Of a stretch of 64,000 bases of DNA, positions 48,836-58,601 are shown in pieces; the first letter of the stretch is position 1, and each line of letters begins with the position of its first letter. The position numbers were made by a program, and so were the translations under genes. The notes under the pieces were generated by a model that was not told the DNA's origin, searched no databases, and saw nothing but the letters and a program-made list of their open reading frames with translations. Source of the stretch: Arthrobacter alpinus (lineage in GTDB: Bacteria; Actinomycetota; Actinomycetes; Actinomycetales; Micrococcaceae); assembly GCF_900105965.1 (NCBI RefSeq), contig NZ_FNTV01000001.1:1-64000 (forward strand), given 5' to 3'.

Positions 48836-48943
48836 ACCGCGGGAGCCAGTGAAGCTGGCTGAGAGGGCGCCGAATGCGCCGACCGATTGACGTCCTGCAA
48901 GGGCGTAATAACCTGATCCGGATCATGCCGGCGTAGGGAAGGA
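48836..48943 (+). promoter_or_regulatory. TPP riboswitch (THI element)
   Basis: The conserved core is complete: GGGAGCC..GGCTGAGAGGG, then ACCTGATCCGGATCATGCCGGCGTAGGGAAGG. The AAGGAG ribosome site of thiO (48939-48944) is part of the closing stem, so binding of thiamine pyrophosphate should block translation of thiO. A TAGACT at 48822-48827 may be the -10. Confidence 0.97.
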
Positions 48944-48950
48944 GAGCACT

Positions 48951-50219
48951 GTGGCACCCGTTGCGCGTGAAAATTTGACCACCGAGGTGGCCGTCATTGG
49001 TGGCGGCATCATTGGGCTCGGGATCGCCTGGGAAGCCCAACGTGCAGGCCATGCGGTCACCGTGATCGATCCCGCACCAGCGACCGGCGCCACCTTTGCC
49101 GCCGCCGGAATGTTGGCTCCAGTCAGCGAACTTCACTACCAGGAAGATGAGCTGCTGAAGCTGACACTCGCCTCAGCGGCCCGCTGGCCAGAGTTCGTGG
49201 CATCCTTGCCGAAGGCCGCCCATACCGGATTCAACACCTCGCCAACATTGGTCTTGGGCGGGGACCCTGGCGACCGCAAGGCGCTGGCCGATCTGCGCGA
49301 TGTCCAGGCCAGTCACGGCTTGGAGGTGGCCCAGCTGACCATCCGCGAAGCCCGTGCGTTGGAGCCCATGGTTGGCCCACAGATTTCCTGCGCTTACAAA
49401 GTGGAACAGGATCATCAAGTTGATCCGCGCGCCATGGCCGAGGCACTTCGGGCGGCGTTGCTGTCGGCTGGCGGTGCTGCCGGCGGTGCTGCTGCCTCCG
49501 CGCCCGTTTTCATCGAGCAGTCCGCCACCGGGCTGTTGCATCGAGACCCCGGGGACACCCTGTCGCCGGTGACAGGCGTGCTGCTTGCCGATGGCAGCGA
49601 AGTCCACGCGCGGGAGGTCATCGTGGCCAACGCCTTGGGTGCAGCCAAACTCGGAGGGCTTCCCGAAGGGCTGAAGCTGCCGGTCCGTCCCGTGTACGGC
49701 GACATCCTGCGACTTCGCGTACCCGAGCACCTGCGCCCGCTCATTACTGCAACGATCCGCGGCATGGTGCGTGGCCTGCCGGTGTACATCGTCCCGCGCG
49801 AGGATGGCACCGTGGTGATCGGAGCCAGTAGCCGAGAAGACGGCAACCCGGGTGTCAGCGCAGGGGGAGTGCACCAGCTATTGCGTGATGCCCAGGTGCT
49901 GGTACCCGCCGTGGCGGAACTTGAACTGATGGAAATGACGGCTCGTGCCAGGCCCGGAACCCCGGACAACGCGCCGTTGCTGGGCAGGGTCGCGGGCACC
50001 CGCGGTAAAGACATCCCAGGGCTTATCATCGCCACGGGATTCTTCCGCCACGGCGTCCTGCTCACGCCCATCGCTGCCCACATCACCCGCCAGTTGCTGG
50101 GCAATATCACCGATCTGGCCTGGGAATGTTTCCGCCCGGACCGCTTCTCACCAGCCCTTCAGCCAACCCAGCCTTCCTCCCGGCCCGCCGCCGGTCAACC
50201 CGCGCAGGAGCACCCATGA
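48951..50219 (+). CDS. thiO: Glycine oxidase ThiO
   Basis: A 422-residue FAD enzyme oxidising glycine to the imine used for the thiazole ring of thiamine. VAVIGGGIIGLGIAWEAQRAG gives the FAD site (GxGxxG), and the DAO-type RPVYGDILRLRVPEH, GLPVYIVPREDG and MEMTARARPGTPDNAPLLG are typical. GTG at 48951 follows AAGGAG by six bases. It ends with a Pro/Gln-rich tail of about 25 residues. The stop overlaps the thiS start. Confidence 0.94.
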   Translation: MAPVARENLTTEVAVIGGGIIGLGIAWEAQRAGHAVTVIDPAPATGATFAAAGMLAPVSELHYQEDELLKLTLASAARWPEFVASLPKAAHTGFNTSPTLVLGGDPGDRKALADLRDVQASHGLEVAQLTIREARALEPMVGPQISCAYKVEQDHQVDPRAMAEALRAALLSAGGAAGGAAASAPVFIEQSATGLLHRDPGDTLSPVTGVLLADGSEVHAREVIVANALGAAKLGGLPEGLKLPVRPVYGDILRLRVPEHLRPLITATIRGMVRGLPVYIVPREDGTVVIGASSREDGNPGVSAGGVHQLLRDAQVLVPAVAELELMEMTARARPGTPDNAPLLGRVAGTRGKDIPGLIIATGFFRHGVLLTPIAAHITRQLLGNITDLAWECFRPDRFSPALQPTQPSSRPAAGQPAQEHP

Positions 50220-50455
50220 ACAGCATCAACATCAACGGAACAACGCAGCCACTTGCCGACGGAACCACGGTGGCAGACCTGGTCACGGCCATGACCGGCA
50301 AGTCCCTGCTGGCCAATGGCCAAGCTGTGGACGGCGGACGTTTGGGTGTTGCCGTGGCACGCAACTCTGACATTGTGCCGCGCAGCCAGTGGTCCGCAAC
50401 ATCGGTGCAGGCCAATGATCAGTTGGAGATTGTCACGGCGGTGCAGGGTGGCTGA
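50216..50455 (+). CDS. thiS: Sulfur carrier protein ThiS
   Basis: A 79-residue ubiquitin-like carrier: MNSININGTTQPL start and the obligatory C-terminal Gly-Gly (IVTAVQGG) where thiocarboxylate forms. It delivers sulfur to ThiG. Its ATG overlaps the thiO stop. It would need an activating ThiF/MoeB protein; the moeZ-like gene at 56328 is the nearest candidate. Confidence 0.96.
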   Translation: MNSININGTTQPLADGTTVADLVTAMTGKSLLANGQAVDGGRLGVAVARNSDIVPRSQWSATSVQANDQLEIVTAVQGG

Positions 50456-51325
<870 letters not shown>

Positions 51326-51344
51326 CCAAAGCAAGGAGCCAGTC

Positions 51345-52001
51345 ATGGCCGCGAAAGATGTCTTGACCCGTGAGCAGATCGACGCCGAGCTCGACGCTCT
51401 GCCGGGGTGGAGGCTCCGCTTGGGTGGGCTGGCGACGGTACTGAAGTGTCCGACGTCGGCCGCCGCACTTGAGCTGTTTGCCACCATCGGTGAGCTGGCG
51501 CAGAAAGCCAACCACCACCCGGATGTTGACTGGCGCTATGACACTCTGTTTGTGGCCCTGACCTCCCACGATGCGGGCTCCAAGGTGACGGCGCGTGATG
51601 CGGCACTGGCCAAGTCCATCTCGGCGGCCGCGCAAGACGGGGGTGCCGTGGCACAGCCACAGCGGCTCAGAAGCGTCGAAATTGCCTTGGATACCAATAA
51701 TATGGCGGAGGTGGCGCCTGTGTGGGCGGCGGCCCTGGGCTTTGTCGCGGGGGCGCCCGATGAGTTGAAGGACCCCGCCGGCATGTTGCCGACGTTGTGG
51801 TTTCAAGAAACGCAGACGCCTAACGCCAACCGTTTCCACTTTGACATTCACGTGCCTGCCAGTGAGGCGCAAGAGGTGCTCGCCGCGATAGCAGAAGCCG
51901 GGGGCACCCTGGACCATTCCAATGCCCCACAATTTGTCATCGCAACCGATCCTCAAGGGAACCGGCTGTGCATCTGCACGGAAGAAGGCCGAGACGCTTA
52001 G
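51345..52001 (+). CDS. Pterin-4a-carbinolamine dehydratase fused to a VOC domain
   Basis: 218 residues in two domains. Residues about 5-98 are a PCD/DCoH domain with the catalytic pattern KANHHPDVDWRYDTLFVAL followed by SHDAGSKVTARD (His-His-Pro, Trp, His, Asp). Residues about 108-215 are a VOC fold: RSVEIALDTNNMAEVAPVWAAALG and FHFDIHVPASEAQE, ending TDPQGNRLCICTEEG. The PCD domain dehydrates hydroxypterin; the VOC role is unknown. The ATG is 19 bases after thiG and before a strong terminator, so it is the last gene of the riboswitch transcript. Confidence 0.9.
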   Translation: MAAKDVLTREQIDAELDALPGWRLRLGGLATVLKCPTSAAALELFATIGELAQKANHHPDVDWRYDTLFVALTSHDAGSKVTARDAALAKSISAAAQDGGAVAQPQRLRSVEIALDTNNMAEVAPVWAAALGFVAGAPDELKDPAGMLPTLWFQETQTPNANRFHFDIHVPASEAQEVLAAIAEAGGTLDHSNAPQFVIATDPQGNRLCICTEEGRDA

Positions 52002-52015
52002 AAACACTTAAATGG

Positions 52016-52050
52016 GTAGGCGCAGGACTCAATGTGAGTCCTGCGCCTAC
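52016..52050. terminator. Perfect 16-bp hairpin terminator
   Basis: Positions 52016-52031 pair completely with 52035-52050 around ATG, and AAACAC/GTGTTT outside extend the symmetry. It ends the thiOSG unit and the convergent membrane-protein gene. Confidence 0.9.
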
Positions 52051-52068
52051 GTGTTTAAATGATGCGGT

Positions 52069-52374
52069 TTAGTGAATCTGCAAGATCGCGTTGGTCCGCG
52101 CCACATGCTGCTGGTGGCGGGTACGGCCCACAAAACCGGCCGTGGCCCAAGCCGCTGCACCGCCCACAACGATCGAGAGAATCCACGGGATCCATGCAGT
52201 GGCAGGATCATTGTCCAGTCCCACGGCCATGGTGACGATCCAAACCAACAGCGCTGCAGTCACCGCGGCACCTGCCGGCAACAAGGCGCCGAAGGTCTGG
52301 CGGTGCTTGTCCACGGCCCAGGAGAGGGCGCCGAGAGCGCCTGCAATCAGGGCAATAATGACCAATGCGACCAT
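52069..52374 (-). CDS. Small membrane protein, three helices
   Basis: 101 residues with hydrophobic segments at about 2-20, 30-50 and 62-82 (ALVIIALIAGALGALSWAV, ALLPAGAAVTAALLVWIVTMAVG, WIPWILSIVVGGAAAWATAGFVG) and a basic tail RTRHQQH. It resembles small actinobacterial membrane proteins of unknown function. It is followed on the same strand by the shared terminator at 52016. Confidence 0.8.
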   Translation of the reverse strand: MVALVIIALIAGALGALSWAVDKHRQTFGALLPAGAAVTAALLVWIVTMAVGLDNDPATAWIPWILSIVVGGAAAWATAGFVGRTRHQQHVARTNAILQIH

Positions 52375-52414
52375 GAAATGGAACCGTCTCTCTCAGGGAA
52401 GTTTCTTGTGTTTT

Positions 52415-52639
52415 TTACAGGGCGGCGAAGCCGACGCTGCGAGCCTTCTCGCCGCCGAGTTCAACGTAACCCAGGGCAGTGCCGGGGATAATCACAACGC
52501 GGCCCTTTTCGTCCTTGAGGCTCAACGAGGTGCCCTTGGTTAGGGCCTCGGAGACCAAGGCGGCGACGTCGTCGGCCGTTTGATCGGATTCAAGGACAAT
52601 TTCGCGGCCAATGTTCTGGATGCCGATCTTGATTTCCAC
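52415..52639 (-). CDS. DUF3107 protein
   Basis: A 74-residue actinobacterial protein with a ubiquitin-like pattern: MEIKIGIQNIGREIVLES, then LVSEALTKGTSLSLKDEKGR and the conserved VVIIPGTALGYVELG. The GTG at 52639 (GAGGAG six bases upstream) is the family's usual start; the frame is open further up to 52681. In actinobacteria it commonly neighbours a TetR gene, as here. Function unknown. Confidence 0.92.
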   Translation of the reverse strand: MEIKIGIQNIGREIVLESDQTADDVAALVSEALTKGTSLSLKDEKGRVVIIPGTALGYVELGGEKARSVGFAAL

Positions 52640-52701
52640 AGTTGTCTCCTCGGTGCAAGTTACAAATAGATCTAAGTACAAACCACTTTAGGGGCAGGCG
52701 G

Positions 52702-53340
52702 TCAGGATTCCTTGGGGAAGCGGCTAATTCCGCGCCAAGCTAAACGATAGACAAGATCGCTGGCTACCTCGATGTCCAAATCACCGTTGGCCTCGAGCCA
52801 GTAGCGGGCACTGACCTGGGCCATGCCGGCCAAGGCGCGGCCCAAAAGGGTGGCCTCGACGGGGGGCAGTTTGGTGTCCTCGGCAATGACCTGGCCAATA
52901 GCGTCGGCATAGTTGGCGTTGAACTTTTCGAGCCGGGCGGCAACCTCGGTGTCGTTGACAAGGTCGGATTCAAAAACCAGCCGGTGGGCTTGGTCATCGT
53001 TGGCCATGAAGAGGAAGTAAGCCTTCATCGTGGCTTGGACGCGCAATTTGTTGTCAGTGGTGGAGTTCAAGGCGGCGACCAACATTGTGGTCAGCGCCTC
53101 CAAGTGACTGTCCAGGAGGGCAAGGTACAGCTCGCGCTTGCTGGGGAAGTGTTGGTACAACACGGGCTTGCTGACCTTGGCGGTCTCTGCAATCTCGTCC
53201 ATGGCGGCGCCGTGGTAGCCGTGGTTGACGAACACTTCAAGCGCGGAGGCAAGAAGCTGGGCCCGGCGTTCGTCCCGGGGCATACGGGCAGGTGCCGTGC
53301 GTGCTGCGGGGCGCTCCTTGGCGGAAGGATCCAAACTCAT
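52702..53340 (-). CDS. TetR family regulator
   Basis: About 212 residues. The HTH is AAMDEIAETAKVSKPVLYQHFPSKRELYLALL (ends shown) after RRAQLLASALEVFVNHGYHG. The C-terminal half is the TetR_C_33-like ligand domain. I choose the ATG at 53340 (MSLDPSAKER) because AGAAAGG lies about eight bases before it. It forms the conserved TetR-DUF3107 pair of actinobacteria; the targets are unknown. Confidence 0.92.
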   Translation of the reverse strand: MSLDPSAKERPAARTAPARMPRDERRAQLLASALEVFVNHGYHGAAMDEIAETAKVSKPVLYQHFPSKRELYLALLDSHLEALTTMLVAALNSTTDNKLRVQATMKAYFLFMANDDQAHRLVFESDLVNDTEVAARLEKFNANYADAIGQVIAEDTKLPPVEATLLGRALAGMAQVSARYWLEANGDLDIEVASDLVYRLAWRGISRFPKES

Positions 53341-53413
53341 GGTGGCAGCCTTTCTCGTAAGTTGCCCCGTGGTTGGCGCTGGGCTGGTGTGTGACATTCT
53401 ACCCGCCAGTAGA

Positions 53414-53457
53414 GGGCAAACGGGGGATCGCTTCTTGAAGACGTCCCCCGTTGCCCA
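53414..53457 (-). terminator. Hairpin terminator after metQ
   Basis: GGGCAA, a bulged A, then CGGGGGA pair with TCCCCCG and TTGCCC around a 14-base loop. It lies about 20 bases past the metQ stop and before the TetR start on the same strand, so it ends metNIQ. Confidence 0.8.
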
Positions 53458-53478
53458 CCCGTTGGCCGGAGCGTAAAA

Positions 53479-54282
53479 CTAGGACGCGGGGATAACCAGA
53501 CCCTTGAACTCGGCCTGGATGAAGTCCTTCATCTCCTGTGAGGTGAGCAGCTTGAAGAGCTTCTGCACGCGGGGATCATCCTTCATGTCCGCCCTTACGG
53601 CGAGCACGTTGTAGAAGGGGCTGTCTTCGCCCTCCACCAAGAGCTGCTTGTCCGAGCTCAGGCCTGCCGGCAGGGCGAACGCCAGGGTGACGATCGCTGC
53701 GTCCTTGTCGTTGAGGGCCTGCGGGAGGCTGGCGTTCTCAATCTCCGTGAACTTGAAGTTCTTGGGGTTGGCGGTGATGTCCTTGAGCGTAATGGGGTTT
53801 TCCTTGACCTCGATCAGACCCTTGGAGGCCAACAGCAGCAAGGCGCGGCCTTCATTGGTGGGGTCGTTGGGGACCGCGATGGACGCACCCTCAGGCAGCT
53901 CGCCAAGAGTGGCAATCTCGTTGGAGTAGAGGGCCATCGGGGGAAGATACACCTTGCCGACGCTGACCAGGTCCTTGCCGGTGGCCTTGTTGTAAGTCTC
54001 CATGAAGGTGGTGTTCTGGAAGAGATTGGCGTCGATGTCGCCGTCGCTGAGGGCAGCGTTGGGGGTGTTGTAGTCGCTGAATTCCTTGTAGTCGACCGTG
54101 AGCCCTTCCTTGGGGGCGAGCTCCTTGGAGACATGTTTGAGCATGTCGCCGGCCGGGACTGCCAGTGCCCCCACCTTGATCGTGTCGGCAGCGGACGAAT
54201 CCGGGCCTGTACCGCAGGCAGTGAGCGCGAAGATGGCGGCTGCACCGACGGCGGCGGCCTTGAAAAGGGTGGAACGGATCAT
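53479..54282 (-). CDS. metQ: Methionine-binding lipoprotein MetQ
   Basis: A 267-residue NlpA-family solute-binding protein: signal sequence ending in lipobox LTAC (about residues 21-24), then IKVGALAVPAGDML, YKEFSDYNTPNAAL and NLFQNTTFMETYNK. It captures methionine for MetNI. The ATG at 54282 is chosen as the signal peptide starts there; the longer frame from 54411 overlaps the metI end. Last gene of metN-metI-metQ. Confidence 0.95.
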   Translation of the reverse strand: MIRSTLFKAAAVGAAAIFALTACGTGPDSSAADTIKVGALAVPAGDMLKHVSKELAPKEGLTVDYKEFSDYNTPNAALSDGDIDANLFQNTTFMETYNKATGKDLVSVGKVYLPPMALYSNEIATLGELPEGASIAVPNDPTNEGRALLLLASKGLIEVKENPITLKDITANPKNFKFTEIENASLPQALNDKDAAIVTLAFALPAGLSSDKQLLVEGEDSPFYNVLAVRADMKDDPRVQKLFKLLTSQEMKDFIQAEFKGLVIPAS

Positions 54283-54352
54283 GGTGATTCTTTCGATAGA
54301 AGTGTCTGCAGGCGCGGATCGGTCCGCAGCGTGCGCAGTTGACGTGCGGAGC

Positions 54353-55054
54353 CTAGCGGTGCGAGAGACGCCGAGCAGCAAAGTTGCCAAGGGACTGGAA
54401 CAGCTGGACAAACAAGATCAAGATGATGACAACGGCAAACATGTATTCCGGGCTGTAGCGCTGGTATCCATAACGGAAAGCGACATCTCCCAGACCGCCA
54501 CCGCCCACGGCGCCAACCATGGCCGAATAACCAATGAGTCCCACGACTGTCGTGGACAGACCCAAAGCGAGGGCAGGAACCGCCTCAGCCACCATGACCT
54601 TGGCAAGGATCGTCCAGCGTGTTGCGCCCAACGATTCGGCGGCCTCGATGAGCCCAACAGGTACTTCACGGATACCGATCTCCACCAGCCGGGCGAAGAA
54701 GGGAATGCCGGCAACAGTCAACGGCACAATGGCTGCTGTGGGACCGATGAAGGATCCTACGAGCAGTCGCGTGAACGGAATCAGCAGGATCATCAAGATG
54801 ATGAACGGGATGGATCGGCCTACATTCACCAGAAGATCAAGGACCCTGTTGATGACGATGCCAAGTGCGCGGCTGCCGAGGGGCTTGGCCAGGAGCCCGC
54901 CAGCTTCAGTGGTCACCAGGACCACACCGGCGGCAAGACCGAAGACGATGGTGAAAATCAGGCTGAAGCCAACTGTGTACAACGTTTCGCCAGCGCCCTG
55001 CAGGATGGTCTCGAAGAGATCGGACCAAAAGGACGGGTCATTGCGATCTAGCAT
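54353..55054 (-). CDS. metI: Methionine ABC transporter permease MetI
   Basis: A 233-residue permease with five hydrophobic helices and the EAA loop LIEAAESLGATRWTILAKVMV. The typical ALGLSTTVVGLIGYSAMVGAVGGGGLGDVA region is near the C-terminus (ends shown). It overlaps metN by seven bases. Part of the methionine importer. Confidence 0.95.
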   Translation of the reverse strand: MLDRNDPSFWSDLFETILQGAGETLYTVGFSLIFTIVFGLAAGVVLVTTEAGGLLAKPLGSRALGIVINRVLDLLVNVGRSIPFIILMILLIPFTRLLVGSFIGPTAAIVPLTVAGIPFFARLVEIGIREVPVGLIEAAESLGATRWTILAKVMVAEAVPALALGLSTTVVGLIGYSAMVGAVGGGGLGDVAFRYGYQRYSPEYMFAVVIILILFVQLFQSLGNFAARRLSHR

Positions 55055-56031
55055 CCGATTACCTCCACAAATAGTCCTTGACTGCGCAGATCAGCGATGG
55101 CCGCAGCGACAGTTTCTTGGGCACCGGGAAGTTCCAGCCGGGTTCTGCCCGTTTGACGCCCATGGATGGTTTCGATGGCGGCACCGAGGATGCCCACATC
55201 TATGCCATAAGTTCGGGCCAGCTGTGCGATGACGGGACGGTCCGCAGTGACACCGTTGAAGGTGATCTCAATGATCGTGTTGCCGTTTTTCGGGATCTCG
55301 CCAAGCGGGAACAGCGCCTGCCCCAGCAAGGACTTCTCGGTGGTCAGCAAGCCCTCGACCGAGCCCTGTTCCAGGATCCGGCCCTGGCTCATGACCGCGG
55401 CGGAATCGCAGATGCGCTTCACCACGTCCATCTCATGGGTGATCAGCATGACGGTCAAGCCCAATTCGCGGCTAAGCTTGCGGATGAGATCAAGGATCTG
55501 CTGAGTGGTCTCTGGATCCAAGGCGGAAGTCGCTTCATCGCTCAAGAGCACCGAGGGCTTGGAGGCAAGCGCGCGGGCTATGCCAACACGCTGCTTCTGT
55601 CCTCCGGAAAGCTGCGAGGGGTAGGCCGTGGCTTTGCCCTCCAGGCCAACGAGCTCAAGGATTTCCGCTACACGTTTGCGCCGTGCGGCACGGTCCATGC
55701 CGGTGATCTCCAGCGAGAGCTCCACATTGGACTGGACCGTCCTGCTGCTCAGCAAGTTAAAGTGCTGGAAAATCATGCCGATGTTGTGGCGGGCAGATCG
55801 CAGCCCCGCGCCGTGAAGGAGGCTGATGTCCTGGCCATCGACAGTGACAGTGCCGCTGTCTGGCCGTTCCAAGGAATTGATGGTCCTGATCAAGGTGCTC
55901 TTGCCGGCACCGCTTTGGCCTACGACGCCGAAAATCTCGCCCTTGGCGACGTTCAGGGAGACGTCGTCGAGTGCACGAACAGCATTTTCCCCCGAGCCGT
56001 AGCTCTTGCTGATCCGGTCAACTGAAATCAT
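55048..56031 (-). CDS. metN: Methionine ABC transporter ATPase MetN
   Basis: A 327-residue ATPase: Walker A GQSGAGKST, signature LSGGQKQRVG, Walker B VLLSDEATSALDP, H-loop ITHE. Residues about 245-327 form the NIL/ferredoxin-like domain, which in MetN senses internal methionine and stops transport. So feedback on activity is expected even though I see no SAM riboswitch upstream. Confidence 0.95.
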   Translation of the reverse strand: MISVDRISKSYGSGENAVRALDDVSLNVAKGEIFGVVGQSGAGKSTLIRTINSLERPDSGTVTVDGQDISLLHGAGLRSARHNIGMIFQHFNLLSSRTVQSNVELSLEITGMDRAARRKRVAEILELVGLEGKATAYPSQLSGGQKQRVGIARALASKPSVLLSDEATSALDPETTQQILDLIRKLSRELGLTVMLITHEMDVVKRICDSAAVMSQGRILEQGSVEGLLTTEKSLLGQALFPLGEIPKNGNTIIEITFNGVTADRPVIAQLARTYGIDVGILGAAIETIHGRQTGRTRLELPGAQETVAAAIADLRSQGLFVEVIGC

Positions 56032-56327
56032 GTTGCTCCTGTCTCCGCTGATAATTCCGGCTTGTCCCTCTGACTCGCACAGGCCATGCGGACCGCATAA
56101 AATTCTCCCAAATGGTGGAGTTGAAGCAAAATTAGAACTATTGCAGGCTCAAGGCAGAAATGGCGGCACTTTGTTCATTCAAAGTTCCAGCAGCGTCGTG
56201 GTCCGGGCCACCACGGTCAGTAACGGCAGGACAATCATCACGGTGATGGTCGCCACCTGGAACTGAGACCTTCCTCACATGATTCGGTGGCTGGCCACTT
56301 GCGCGGGCACCCCCTAGATTTATAGTT
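56032..56327. other. metN/moeZ divergent intergenic region
   Basis: No gene seen. It holds ATGCGGACCGCAT (about 56091-56103), an odd-centred palindrome about 60 bases before metN, a CGTGGT/ACCACG hairpin near 56198-56216, and a TAGATT/TATAGT pair immediately before the moeZ ATG. No complete riboswitch. Confidence 0.4.
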
Positions 56328-57515
56328 ATGGTTTCCTTGATCCAGCCTCTTCCCACCAAAAGCCCCTCCCTTCCACCGCTCGTTGAGCCCGGCCCGCCGC
56401 TGGCCAAGGAGGAATTGGAGCGTTATTCGCGCCACGCGCTGATCCCGGAAATTGGTCTGGATGGCCAGCGCCGACTGCGCAACTCGCGTGTTCTGGTCAT
56501 TGGCGCAGGCGGGTTGGGATCGCCCGCCCTGCTGTACCTGGCGGCGGCTGGCGTTGGCACTTTGGGCATCGTCGACGACGACACCGTTGAGCTGAGCAAT
56601 TTGCAGCGTCAGGTCATTCACGGCGTGGGTGACATTGGCCGGACCAAGCTGGAGTCCGCCCGCGATTCCATCCTTGAGCTGAACCCCGGCGTCAACGTGG
56701 TTCTGCATCCTCTTCGCCTGGATTCCAGCAACGCGCTGGACATTTTTGCCGACTATGACGTCATCTTGGATGGTGCCGACAACTTCGCCACCCGCTACCT
56801 TGTCAATGACGCCGCGGCGCTCCTCGGCAAGCCGTATGTGTGGGGTTCGATCCTGCGCTTTGACGGGCAGGTCAGTGTCTTCTGGGACAAGTTCGGCCCC
56901 AATTACCGTGATCTTTACCCCGAGCCGCCGGCCCCCGGAACCGTACCGTCCTGCGCCGAAGGAGGAGTTTTCGGCATGCTGTGCGCCTCGATTGGGGCCA
57001 TGATGGTCACCGAGGCGGTCAAGCTCATCACCGGGATCGGGCAATCGTTGCTGGGCCGGCTCTTGATTTTCGACGCCCTCACAGCGCGTTGGCGTGAAAT
57101 TCGCATCGCCAAGGATCCGCAGGCTCCGTCCATCACCGAGTTGGTGGACTATGAGATTTTCTGCGGCTTCAGCCCTGCCACCTCGGCCGCGGACAGGGAC
57201 GATCTCATCTCAGCCGAGCAGCTCGCCGAACGCTTGGTTCGCCGAGAACGGGGCGAGGACAACTTCGTCTTGGTTGATGTGCGCGAACCTGTGGAATTCG
57301 AGATCGCCCGGATCCCAGGATCAGTATTGATCCCCTTGGCCGGGATCCGGGATGGTTCGGCCCTTGGGCAGGTGCCTCGCGGAGTGCCGCTGATCCTGCA
57401 TTGCAAGGCAGGCACCCGCTCGGCCCAAGCGCTGGCGAGCCTGACCTCGCAAGGGTATGACGACGTCGTCCATCTTGACGGCGGAATCGATGCCTGGGCC
57501 AAGGCCGGGCACTGA
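56328..57515 (+). CDS. moeZ: Adenylyltransferase/sulfurtransferase MoeZ (ThiF-rhodanese)
   Basis: A 395-residue two-domain protein. Residues about 25-275 are an E1-like ThiF/MoeB domain: VIGAGGLGSPALLYLAAAG (ATP site), DVILDGADNFATRYLVND and catalytic Cys in TVPSCAEGGVFG. Residues about 290-395 are a rhodanese domain with active loop HCKAGTRS. It adenylates and sulfurates the C-terminal Gly-Gly of carriers such as MoaD, CysO and, plausibly, ThiS at 50216. The ATG is nearly at a TAGATT -10, suggesting a leaderless transcript. Confidence 0.94.
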   Translation: MVSLIQPLPTKSPSLPPLVEPGPPLAKEELERYSRHALIPEIGLDGQRRLRNSRVLVIGAGGLGSPALLYLAAAGVGTLGIVDDDTVELSNLQRQVIHGVGDIGRTKLESARDSILELNPGVNVVLHPLRLDSSNALDIFADYDVILDGADNFATRYLVNDAAALLGKPYVWGSILRFDGQVSVFWDKFGPNYRDLYPEPPAPGTVPSCAEGGVFGMLCASIGAMMVTEAVKLITGIGQSLLGRLLIFDALTARWREIRIAKDPQAPSITELVDYEIFCGFSPATSAADRDDLISAEQLAERLVRRERGEDNFVLVDVREPVEFEIARIPGSVLIPLAGIRDGSALGQVPRGVPLILHCKAGTRSAQALASLTSQGYDDVVHLDGGIDAWAKAGH

Positions 57516-57603
57516 CGGCGACAAACACGGCATAGAGGAGTACATTGCGCACAAAGGGTTCTGCTTGCCCGCGAGCGGACCGCACCCATGGAAGAGGCGC
57601 ATC

Positions 57604-58590
57604 ATGAATCGCGTAAACCATCAGCCGACCTTGCAACAGCCCCTCGGGTCAGGGTTTGGCCACGACAGCACGGCGCTTTCCGTGGTCGAAGCCATGGACC
57701 TCACCGGTTGTGCGGCCATCGTGACAGGCGGATATTCAGGCCTCGGGCTGGAGACCGTCAGGGCGCTGGCAAGTGCTGGTGTGGCGGTGAGCGTTCCTGC
57801 CCGTCGTGCCGATCATGCCCGCGGGGTGCTGGCAGCAGCAGATCTAGGCAGTGTAGACGTCTTTGAACTGGATCTAGGTGATCAGGGCAGCGTCAAAGCG
57901 TTCGCTGCCAAATACTTGGATTCCGGGCGCAGGCTGGACATCTTGGTCAACAACGCCGCCATCATGGCCTGCCCCGAAACGCGGGTTGGCCCCGGGTGGG
58001 AGGCACAATTCGCCACTAATCATTTGGGTCACTTCACGCTCGCCAACGAGTTGTGGCCCATCCTTGCCGACGGCGGTGCACGCGTCGTGTCGCTGTCATC
58101 CACCGGCCACAAGCGTTCCGGCATTCACTTTGATGATCCCCAATTCACCAAGGGCTATGACAAATGGCAGGCCTACGGCCAAGCAAAGACCGCCAACAGC
58201 CTCTTCGCCGTAGAGCTTGATGCCCGGGGAGCCGAACATGGGGTGCGGGCCTTTGCCGTGAACCCCGGCGGCATCATGACCGGGCTGCAGCGCCATTTGA
58301 CCAGAGATGAAATGGTGGCGGCCGGATGGATGAACAAGGCAGGAAAGCTGCGGGAAGGGTTCAAGACCCCGGAACAGGGAGCCGCAACGTCCGTCTGGAC
58401 CGCAACGTCACCTCAACTCGACGGCAAGGGGGGTGTGTACTGCGAGGACTGCGATATTGCCCGTCCCACTGATCCGCAATCCGAGCTGGCCCGCTTTTCC
58501 GGAGTCGACGCACACGCCGTGGACGCCGAAGACGCCAAGCGATTGTGGGAGCTGTCGGCGGAGCTGACAGGGGTCAACGCCCTCGGCTGA
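57604..58590 (+). CDS. Short-chain dehydrogenase/reductase
   Basis: A 328-residue classical-type SDR of the WW-domain oxidoreductase-like group. The cofactor site is VTGGYSGLGLETVRAL, NNAAIMA follows, catalytic Ser is in SLSSTGHKRSG and Tyr-Lys in YGQAKTANS. The ATG at 57604 is used; the open frame begins inside moeZ. Substrate unknown. It ends 11 bases before the convergent hemA stop. Confidence 0.91.
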   Translation: MNRVNHQPTLQQPLGSGFGHDSTALSVVEAMDLTGCAAIVTGGYSGLGLETVRALASAGVAVSVPARRADHARGVLAAADLGSVDVFELDLGDQGSVKAFAAKYLDSGRRLDILVNNAAIMACPETRVGPGWEAQFATNHLGHFTLANELWPILADGGARVVSLSSTGHKRSGIHFDDPQFTKGYDKWQAYGQAKTANSLFAVELDARGAEHGVRAFAVNPGGIMTGLQRHLTRDEMVAAGWMNKAGKLREGFKTPEQGAATSVWTATSPQLDGKGGVYCEDCDIARPTDPQSELARFSGVDAHAVDAEDAKRLWELSAELTGVNALG

Positions 58591-58601
58591 GAGGTTTCGA
58601 A

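Noticed and set aside
56032..56327. Possible SAM riboswitch before metN (AGAGGGACAAGCCGGA on the minus strand)
   Set aside because: Only a short piece resembles the 5' core. The CCGGCAACC region and the later conserved stems are missing in the about 30 bases left before the ATG.
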